Translations under genes and position numbers: made by a program
Notes under the pieces: model-generated
Databases searched by the model: none
The model's input: the letters and a program-made list of their open reading frames with translations, nothing else
What the model was told of the DNA's origin: nothing
Shown: in pieces, positions 9,601 to 16,661 of the stretch
Numbering within the stretch: position 1 is the first letter of the stretch
Layout: each line of letters opens with the position of its first letter
DNA from: Dehalococcoidia bacterium
GTDB taxonomy: Bacteria; Chloroflexota; Dehalococcoidia; Bin125
Assembly: GCA_007571275.1 (NCBI GenBank)
Contig: RKRS01000165.1
Location: 1 to 35,669, forward strand
Direction of reading: 5' to 3'
Length of the DNA: 35,669 nucleotides

Positions 9601-10051
9601 GGAGCTGACGTCACACATTGCTCAGGCGGCGGAAGCGGGCCAATCGATCGAGATCGAAGGCATCGAGTTGCAGCCCAGCGACTTGCTGATCGAGGTCGAC
9701 ACCGAGACGGTCGCTGATGCAGCGTCGGCTGAGGACGAGCGCTGCGCCGTGCAGCTATCGACGGAGCTTACGCCAGCGCTGGTGGCCGAGGGTAAGGCGC
9801 GAGAGGTGATCAATCGGGTGCAGGGGTTGCGGCGCGACTCAGGGCTGGATCCTGATGATCGCATCGCGCTACAGATCGCCTGCGCGGATGTCGAATTGCA
9901 GACGGCGTTGACAGCGTTTGCCGGCCTGATTGCGGCGGAAACGCTGGCGACTTCAATCGCGGTCGATGGCGCCGACCAGCAACTGGCCAGGCATCAGAGC
10001 GAAGCGGAGATCGATGGCGCAGCGATGGTGCTGGCGCTCGAGCGCGCCTAA
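6671..10051 (+). CDS. ileS: Isoleucyl-tRNA synthetase, IleRS2 (eukaryote-like) type, with GXHH signature
   Basis: [71 protein letters not shown] (editing domain), [22 protein letters not shown]. ATG at 6671; the upstream ORF portion overlaps the 103-aa gene. Confidence 0.95.
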   Translation: [1126 protein letters not shown]

Positions 10052-10082
10052 TCGCCGTTGGTCCGGAGGCGGTCGGGCGAAG

Positions 10083-11219
10083 CTATTCGCCGCCCAGCCG
10101 TTCGCTGCGCTCGGCTGCTCGACGTTCAAGCCGCGCGGCTTGCGCTTCCGCGTCGGGCAGATTGGTGGGAATCGGCTGGTCATGTCGCAATTGCCGAGCA
10201 GCGGCGTCCAGGACGCGCTGGCGCAGCGGGGTCGCTTGCTGTTCCGCTTCGGCTTCGTCGTCGTAGTAGCCCAGCATCACACGCGGCCACTCCGCCGCGA
10301 TTTCCCCGCCAAACAACAACACGCAGGCGCTGAGATAGATGAAAAAGAGCAGCGCAATCACCGCGCCGAGCGAACCGTAGATCGCGTCGTACTGGGAGAA
10401 GTTGCGCAGATAAACAGCGAAACCGTACTTGAGTACTTCGAACAACAGCGCCCCGACCACGGCGCCGGGAATGGCGTCGCGGAGACGCACCGTGATGCTG
10501 GGCACGAACTTGTAGATCAGGGTGAAGGTAGTCCAGGTCAGCAGGAAGGGCAGCAACAGAGCCAGAACGTTGAAGAGCCCGCTTGCCTCCGGGCCGAACG
10601 GGCCGAGACTGTCAGCGACCGAGTCGGACACTGCGCGAGCCACCTGCAGCACGGCGGTGGCGGCAATCGACAGCGCCAGCAATCCGCCCAGCGCGAATAC
10701 CAGGCCGACATCGACAATCTTGCCGCGCAGGAAGGGGCGCATGAACTCGCGATCCCAGACCGTGTCGAGACTGAAGCGAGTCGCCGACATGACGCCGGTT
10801 GCGGCCCAGATCAGGCCGAGCACCGAGAACACGCCGAAGGCGGATCGTCCACTGGCGATTGGCTCGATCAGCGCCTCCAGTTCCTCTCGCCCCGCTCCTT
10901 CCTGCAAGGGGATCAATTCCAGCAGATTGTCGACGACCTGCGCGCGCAGGCTGTCATCGGTCAGCAGGAGACCAATCACGGATACGGCCAGAATGGCCAG
11001 GGGGAAGAGGGAAAAGAGCACATAGTAGGAGAGCGACGCGGCGAGCTGCGGGCAGTGGTCATCGGCGAATTCCGCAACCGAGCGCTTGGCCAGCAACAGC
11101 AGATCGGTTCGCCACCAGCCGATGTGCAAGACCAGCCAGCGTCGCCAGCGCGACCACACACCTTGCCACTGAGCAAACTGCCGAGCCATGAACGCCCTGA
11201 ACGCCGAGTACAGTCGCAT
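10083..11219 (-). CDS. YihY/BrkB family inner-membrane protein
   Basis: Multi-TM; ADDHCPQLAASLSYYVLFSLFPLAILAVSVIGLLL and YGSLGAVIALLFFIYLSACVLLFGGEIAAE are typical YihY motifs. Confidence 0.88.
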   Translation of the reverse strand: MRLYSAFRAFMARQFAQWQGVWSRWRRWLVLHIGWWRTDLLLLAKRSVAEFADDHCPQLAASLSYYVLFSLFPLAILAVSVIGLLLTDDSLRAQVVDNLLELIPLQEGAGREELEALIEPIASGRSAFGVFSVLGLIWAATGVMSATRFSLDTVWDREFMRPFLRGKIVDVGLVFALGGLLALSIAATAVLQVARAVSDSVADSLGPFGPEASGLFNVLALLLPFLLTWTTFTLIYKFVPSITVRLRDAIPGAVVGALLFEVLKYGFAVYLRNFSQYDAIYGSLGAVIALLFFIYLSACVLLFGGEIAAEWPRVMLGYYDDEAEAEQQATPLRQRVLDAAARQLRHDQPIPTNLPDAEAQAARLERRAAERSERLGGE

Positions 11220-11263
11220 AGGCTCATTATCCGCCGATGGGACGGTACCGGAGCGTCGAAGCC

Positions 11264-12433
11264 ATGAGCGATCGCCAACCTCGTCGCATTATCTGCAAGT
11301 TGGGCACCAACCTGCTGACCTCGGGCACCGACCGCCTTGATCCCGGCGTATTGGAAGAGGTCGTCCGCCAGGTTGCAGCATTACGGATCGACGGCGCTCA
11401 GGTCGCGGTCGTGACTTCAGGCGCCGTGACCGCCGGCCGGGCTCGCGTCGGAGTCACGAAGACCCGCTCCTCCGTCGGCGCGAGACAGGCGCTGGCCGCG
11501 ATCGGTCAGGCGCAGCTGGTGCAGCGGTATGACTCGCTATTGCAACGATATGGACTGACCGCTGCGCAGGCATTGATCACGCGCGGCGACGTCACGGAAC
11601 GGCGAGGCTACCTCAATGTTCGCAATACGCTGCTGCGATTACTGCAGTACGGCGTGGTGCCAATCATCAATGAAAATGACGTCGTCGCGGATGATGAGCT
11701 TCGCGGCGGCGCGTTTGGCGAGAACGACGCGCTGTCAGCATTGATCGCGAACCTGATTGATGCTGACCTGTTGATTCTGCTGAGCGACGTTGACGGCGTG
11801 TACAACCAAGACCCGCGGACACATGCAGACGCCGAGCTGATCAAGGTGCTGCCCAATCCGGCGTCGATGATGCAGGCAGCTGGCGATGTCGGCGAACGCA
11901 GCCGAGGCGGAATGCGAGCCAAACTGGAAGCGGCGCGACGGGCGTCGGCAGGCGGCGCCGATGTGGTGATTGCCTCGGGACGCGAGCCAAACGCGATCAG
12001 CCGGATCGCACGCGGCGAGCAGTTGGGCACGCTCATCCCCGCCGACACGACGGTCCGTGACAGCCGTGAACGCTGGCTGCTGGCTGGTCTGCACAATGGC
12101 GCCGGCGTTGATCTCGATCCTGGAGCGGTCAGGGCCTTGACCGAGCAGGGACGCAGTCTGCTCCCGGCCGGCATCACGAACGTGCGTGGCTCATTCGAAC
12201 GTGGTGACGTGATCCAGCTGTACGACTCGAACGACATTCCGGTCGCCGTGGGGATCAGTAACTACTCATCGAGCGAGGCAGCCAGGATCATAGGCAAGAA
12301 TTCGTCGGAGATCGTGCAGGAACTCGGCTACAACTACGGTTCGGCAGTGGTGCATCGCAACAACCTGGCGCTCTTACCCCAGGTCGATCGGTTCTCGTTT
12401 GAGGGCGGCCTGGCAAGTACGATCCAGGTATGA
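11264..12433 (+). CDS. proB: Glutamate 5-kinase with C-terminal PUA domain
   Basis: KLGTNLLTSG, VTSGAVTAGRARVG, PIINENDVVADDELRGGAFGENDALSALIANLIDADLLILLSDVDGVYNQDPR, GMRAKLEAARRASAGGADVVIASGR; PUA-like C-terminus. Confidence 0.92.
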   Translation: MSDRQPRRIICKLGTNLLTSGTDRLDPGVLEEVVRQVAALRIDGAQVAVVTSGAVTAGRARVGVTKTRSSVGARQALAAIGQAQLVQRYDSLLQRYGLTAAQALITRGDVTERRGYLNVRNTLLRLLQYGVVPIINENDVVADDELRGGAFGENDALSALIANLIDADLLILLSDVDGVYNQDPRTHADAELIKVLPNPASMMQAAGDVGERSRGGMRAKLEAARRASAGGADVVIASGREPNAISRIARGEQLGTLIPADTTVRDSRERWLLAGLHNGAGVDLDPGAVRALTEQGRSLLPAGITNVRGSFERGDVIQLYDSNDIPVAVGISNYSSSEAARIIGKNSSEIVQELGYNYGSAVVHRNNLALLPQVDRFSFEGGLASTIQV

Positions 12434-13308
12434 CTGAACTCACCGACTATCCAGCCTCGCAGATTTACTTCTCCCAACGTCTGCGTCTGCATTACGTCGA
12501 TTGGGGCAATCCCACTGCGCCGCCACTGATTCTGGTGCACGGAGGACGTGACCATTGTCGATCCTGGGACTGGGTCGCGCTGGCCTTGAAGGATCGTTTC
12601 CACGTGATCGCGCCCGATCTGCGTGGCCATGGCGACTCCGAGTGGGTCAACGGCTCCGGCTACTCGATGATCGACTACGTCTACGACCTCGCGCAACTCA
12701 TACGTCAGAAACACCTTGCGCCGGTCACGCTGCTGGGACACTCGCTGGGTGGGCGCATCTGTCTCGAGTACGCCGGTATCTATCCGGAGCGAGTAGCGAA
12801 GCTGATCGCGATCGAAGGACTGGGGCCGTCCCGACGCGTGACCGATTCACATTCCGCCGTGCCAGCGCATCAGCGTATGGCTGAATGGATTTCCGATATG
12901 CACCGCTTCGCCGGTCGGCTACCCCGTCGCTATCCCACGTTGGAGGACGCCGTCGAACGCATGCAGGAAGCGAACCCCCGTCTCTCGGCGGAACAGGCGC
13001 TGCACCTGACCACCCATGCGGTGCATCAGAATGAGGATGGCACGTTCATCTGGAAGTTTGACAACTACGCCCGCTCGTCCTCGCCCTATCCCTTCAACGA
13101 GACAGACGCCGAGGAGATTTGGGCGCGTGTGCGGATGCCGACGCTGCTGGTCGCCGGTCTGGAATCACAGGGCGACCCCAACGAGGATGACCGCACCCGG
13201 TCCTTCCCGCACGCGCGGAAAGTGGGCGTCGCCGACGCCGGGCACTGGGTGCACCACGATCAGATCGACATCTTTCTCGATGAAGTCAAGAAGTTCCTCG
13301 ACGCATAA
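12430..13308 (+). CDS. Alpha/beta-fold hydrolase
   Basis: LILVHGGRDHCRSWDWVA, VIAPDLRGHGDSEW, LLGHSLGGRICLEYA nucleophile elbow, catalytic His in DAGHWVHHDQ. ATGA overlap with proB. Confidence 0.88.
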   Translation: MTELTDYPASQIYFSQRLRLHYVDWGNPTAPPLILVHGGRDHCRSWDWVALALKDRFHVIAPDLRGHGDSEWVNGSGYSMIDYVYDLAQLIRQKHLAPVTLLGHSLGGRICLEYAGIYPERVAKLIAIEGLGPSRRVTDSHSAVPAHQRMAEWISDMHRFAGRLPRRYPTLEDAVERMQEANPRLSAEQALHLTTHAVHQNEDGTFIWKFDNYARSSSPYPFNETDAEEIWARVRMPTLLVAGLESQGDPNEDDRTRSFPHARKVGVADAGHWVHHDQIDIFLDEVKKFLDA

Positions 13309-13341
13309 GAATTCATCAGCACTGGCGCGTACACTTCGCGC

Positions 13342-14442
13342 ATGAGTCATACGCCTGTATCTCGCCCTGCGCCGAAGTTCAGCTGGTTCGTTCCCATCGA
13401 CGGCGACGGCGACCGGATCGGTTCGCTGCGAGCGCAACGGGAACCAACCTTCGCCTACCTGCGGGACGTCGTGCTCAACGCCGAGCGACTGGGCTATCAC
13501 TCGCTGCTGATTCCCACGCGCTTTGCCAACGGCTCGTTCGAGCACTCCGCGCCGTTGGCCGAGACCTGGACCACGGCGTCGGCGCTGTGCGCCGTGAGTT
13601 CGAAGATTCGGCTGCTGATCGCTGTCCGGCCCGGCGTGACTCCGGTCGGTCTGTTTGCGCAACAGGCGGCGACGCTGCACGAGATTTCCGTCGGCCGCGT
13701 CGACATCAACATCGTTCCCGGCGGGATCCAGGGCGATAACGAGCGGCTGGGCATCCACGGCTCACATGCAGACCGATACGCCCAGGCGGATGAGTTCATC
13801 GACGCTTGCGCTCAGCTGTGGGAATCGGGCGGGCCGCTCGACTTCGTTGGCGACTCCGTGCGGCTGAACGGAGCGATCGTCTCGCCGACTCCGCGAGCGT
13901 CCGCTCCCCAGTGGTATCTCGGAGGCGCTTCCGACGCGGCGCTGCGGCTCGCGGCGGCAAGAGCCGATGTGTTGCTCTGCTGGATTCAACCAGCGGACGC
14001 CATGTCCGCACTGCTGGATCGCGCCCGCAATGCGTTCGCGCTGGCGGGCCGTGAGCCACGCTTCGGACTGCGCACTCACCTGGTCGTGCGTGAGTCTGAG
14101 CATGAGGCGTGGGCAGCGGCCTCGGAGTTGTTGTCCGAAGCGCATCCCGATGTGCTCGCGCAGCGCGCCACTGCCGTGAAATCCACGGCGATGGTGGGCG
14201 CCGCCGCGCAGGCTCGGCGAGTCGCGGACGACCGTCTCGGCGAGCGGCTCTGGAACGGCATTTCTCGTGTGCGCGTCAATCTGGGCACCGCGATCGTCGG
14301 GACGCCGCAGCAAGCAGCTGATGAATTGCGCGCTTACTGGCGAATGGGATTCGACGAATTCATCCTCTCGGCCTATCCCCATCTCGAGGAAGCCGAGCGG
14401 ATCGCCTACGACGTCATTCCATTGATCGACAGATCGCACTGA
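13342..14442 (+). CDS. LLM-class flavin-dependent monooxygenase, SsuD (alkanesulfonate monooxygenase)-like
   Basis: FSWFVPIDGDGDRIGS..., AVRPGVTPVGLFAQQAATLHEISVGRVDINIVPGG, DRYAQADEFIDACAQLW resemble the SsuD/luciferase-like family. Confidence 0.82.
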   Translation: MSHTPVSRPAPKFSWFVPIDGDGDRIGSLRAQREPTFAYLRDVVLNAERLGYHSLLIPTRFANGSFEHSAPLAETWTTASALCAVSSKIRLLIAVRPGVTPVGLFAQQAATLHEISVGRVDINIVPGGIQGDNERLGIHGSHADRYAQADEFIDACAQLWESGGPLDFVGDSVRLNGAIVSPTPRASAPQWYLGGASDAALRLAAARADVLLCWIQPADAMSALLDRARNAFALAGREPRFGLRTHLVVRESEHEAWAAASELLSEAHPDVLAQRATAVKSTAMVGAAAQARRVADDRLGERLWNGISRVRVNLGTAIVGTPQQAADELRAYWRMGFDEFILSAYPHLEEAERIAYDVIPLIDRSH

Positions 14443-14464
14443 GCGCCGAACGGAAAGGCCGATT

Positions 14465-15661
14465 ATGGGCTGGCCGATTCATCGTCCCAACGGACTGACC
14501 CACCACAACCCGGCCCGGTCGTCGAAGGGGTACACCCTGATGTGCGGTACCGGCGCCCGAGACGCCGCGCTGATCGACATGCAGGGACGCGTGGTGCATC
14601 GTTGGCGCGTTGATGATCGCCGACTGTTCAACGTCGAACTGCTGCCCAACGGCAATCTCCTGGCGATGGTGGCGCCGGGTGATCCACCGCCGCCGCGGAC
14701 GGGTGAAGAGGTCACGCGATTCTCGCTCGATCCCGGCGGGCCGCCCGACATCTTCAACTTTCTGGGCGGACGCGGCAATGGCCTGCGTGAGCTTGACTGG
14801 GACGGCAACGTCGTTTGGGAATACGACAATCTCGGCATCCACCATGACTTCCATCGGCTCGAGAACGGACACACCATATCCCTGGAGTGGGTACCGACGA
14901 CCAAGGATGTCGAAGAGTCGGTAATCGGTGGCGGTCATCTGCCCGACCAGCCGATGCCGCCCAACATGATGGGTGACGACATCATCGAAATCGATGCGGC
15001 AGGCAATGAGGTCAGCCGGATCAACCTGTGGCGAGTGCTGTCCCCTGATGACGCGCCGATCTGCCCGCTGGAGAACCGCTGGGAATGGACGCACGTCAAT
15101 AGCATCGAGCGCATTCCCGACGGCGGGCTGCTCTTCTCGTCACGCAACACGAGCACGATCGGCATCGTCGATCCAGCCGATGACGGCGGTCCGGGCAGGC
15201 TGCGTTGGCGCTTCGGCCAGCCGGAGCTGTCACACCAGCATCACGCGACCTGGCTGCCGAACGGTCGGATACTGGTCTATGACAACGGGATGCATCGATT
15301 GCAGGACCTGTGTTACTCGCGCATTCTCGCAATCGATCCTCAGACCGATGCGTTCGACGTGGTCTATCAGGGAGAGCCGCGCGAGCAGTTTTTCTCGGCC
15401 CACATTTCGGGGGTGTCGCAACTGACCAACGGGAACTACCTGGTCACCGAAGGGGCGGCCGGTCGGCTCTTCGAAATCGATTCACAGAGCACGGTGGTCT
15501 GGGAATGGGTTTCGCCATTCCAGGTGACGCAGCGCGGCGACATCTGCAACTGGGTCTTCCGCGCCTGGCGCTACGACGCCGACTATCCAGGACTCACGGG
15601 ACGCGAATTGAATCCTGACCGTCACATCGACTTTAATCGCCTGCACGGCCTGGTTGACTAA
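14465..15661 (+). CDS. Arylsulfotransferase (ASST)-like beta-propeller protein
   Basis: GYTLMCGTGARDAALIDMQGRVVHRWRVDDRRLFNVELLPNGNLLAMV; recurrent blade signatures (LPNGNLL, LENGHTI, IPDGGLLFSSR, LPNGRILVYDNG, LTNGNYLVTEGAAGRLFEI). Confidence 0.75.
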   Translation: MGWPIHRPNGLTHHNPARSSKGYTLMCGTGARDAALIDMQGRVVHRWRVDDRRLFNVELLPNGNLLAMVAPGDPPPPRTGEEVTRFSLDPGGPPDIFNFLGGRGNGLRELDWDGNVVWEYDNLGIHHDFHRLENGHTISLEWVPTTKDVEESVIGGGHLPDQPMPPNMMGDDIIEIDAAGNEVSRINLWRVLSPDDAPICPLENRWEWTHVNSIERIPDGGLLFSSRNTSTIGIVDPADDGGPGRLRWRFGQPELSHQHHATWLPNGRILVYDNGMHRLQDLCYSRILAIDPQTDAFDVVYQGEPREQFFSAHISGVSQLTNGNYLVTEGAAGRLFEIDSQSTVVWEWVSPFQVTQRGDICNWVFRAWRYDADYPGLTGRELNPDRHIDFNRLHGLVD

Positions 15662-15690
15662 CGCGAAGACGGGAGGACTGGGGGGCTAGG

Positions 15691-15733
15691 GAAGCCCCCC
15701 TCTGCCTGCGGCATCTCCCCCCAGAGGGGGGAG
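15691..15733. repeat. 43-nt hairpin repeat, copy 1
   Basis: gaagcccccctctgcctgcggcatctccccccagaggggggag; identical to 18827-18869. Perfect 10-bp inverted repeat CCCCCCTCTG (15695-15704) / CAGAGGGGGG (15722-15731). Confidence 0.95.
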
Positions 15734-15744
15734 TGTAAACCCAG

Positions 15745-16335
15745 TTATGAGCCTGAGCGGGGGGATTTCATTCGCCGGGTGGCGATGAGTAGATCGTGGG
15801 TCTTGCCATCGGCGTCGATCACGTAGTCCCAGAGCACGGCCTCGCGCTGGAAGCCGAGGCGTCGGAAGACCGACTGGGCGGCGGCCTGGTCAAGCACCAT
15901 GCGGGCCGTGAGCAGCTGCAGCTCGAGCAGCTGGGCAATGGCGTAGATTTCCTCGGCCAGCACACGGCCCAAACCCCGGCCGCGGGCAGCCGGCGAGAGC
16001 AACAGGCGAATCTCGCCCAAGTGGCGGGTCCAATCGGCGGAGGAGTAATTGAGGTCGCCCTCGCCCAACAGTTCATCGCCGTCGAAGCCGAGCACCGTGA
16101 AGACGCGCTGTTCTTCGATCTCCTGCATCCAGCGCTCCACGGGGCCGCGCTGGGTAATGTCGCGGCGCAGGAAGAGCAGGTCGTCGGTCGGCAGCGAACG
16201 GGCGAAATCGAGGATCAGGTCCTCGTCGCCGGGCGCCATCAGTCGCAGGGTGATGCGGTGGCCGTCCCGCAACGATGCGGAGCGCGGGTAGCGGACGGCG
16301 ATCTGCTGGTGGGCCTCGGACACTGAGTCAGCCAT
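15745..16335 (-). CDS. GNAT family N-acetyltransferase
   Basis: HRITLRLMAPGDEDLILDFARSLP..., GEIRLLLSPAARGRGLGRVLAEEIYAIAQ (acyl-CoA binding RGxGxG), FRRLGFQREAVLWDYV. Start set at ATG 16335; the longer ORF to 16449 would include a palindrome. Confidence 0.85.
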   Translation of the reverse strand: MADSVSEAHQQIAVRYPRSASLRDGHRITLRLMAPGDEDLILDFARSLPTDDLLFLRRDITQRGPVERWMQEIEEQRVFTVLGFDGDELLGEGDLNYSSADWTRHLGEIRLLLSPAARGRGLGRVLAEEIYAIAQLLELQLLTARMVLDQAAAQSVFRRLGFQREAVLWDYVIDADGKTHDLLIATRRMKSPRSGS

Positions 16336-16409
16336 CTGGGCGAGCCTCTCGGTTGGGATGTGAAATTCTGCACGAACTCGCAGATATGTAATGTCCGCAG
16401 GATATACGC

Positions 16410-16442
16410 GCCCGTCCTCAGCGCTGAGCGCTGAGGACGGGC
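16410..16442. repeat. 33-nt near-perfect palindrome (16-bp arms, 1-nt centre)
   Basis: gcccgtcctcagcgct g agcgctgaggacgggc. Confidence 0.95.
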
Positions 16443-16560
16443 TCCTCAATCGCGCAGTTTACTAACGCAGCCGAGCTCGGAATGGCGTTCCCGCACCGCC
16501 GCCCCAACATCGGCGCGTTGAGGTTCCTGCGCGCGGGGATGACGGAAGAGGATTACTTCT

Positions 16561-16588
16561 CGTCATCCCCGCGAAGGCGGGAATGACG
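16561..16588. repeat. REP-like inverted repeat
   Basis: cgtcatccccgc gaag gcgggaatgacg: 12-nt arms with one mismatch. Confidence 0.85.
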
Positions 16589-16661
16589 TCGCGCGGACGC
16601 CACTGCCTGAATGCCTCGAGGTTCCTGCTTCCGCAGGAACGACGGAGAGGGGCGAGACGCA

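Noticed and set aside
9930-11267. 445-aa + strand ORF
   Set aside because: Largely antisense to the YihY/BrkB gene; Gln/Arg-rich composition is typical of out-of-frame GC-rich sequence.
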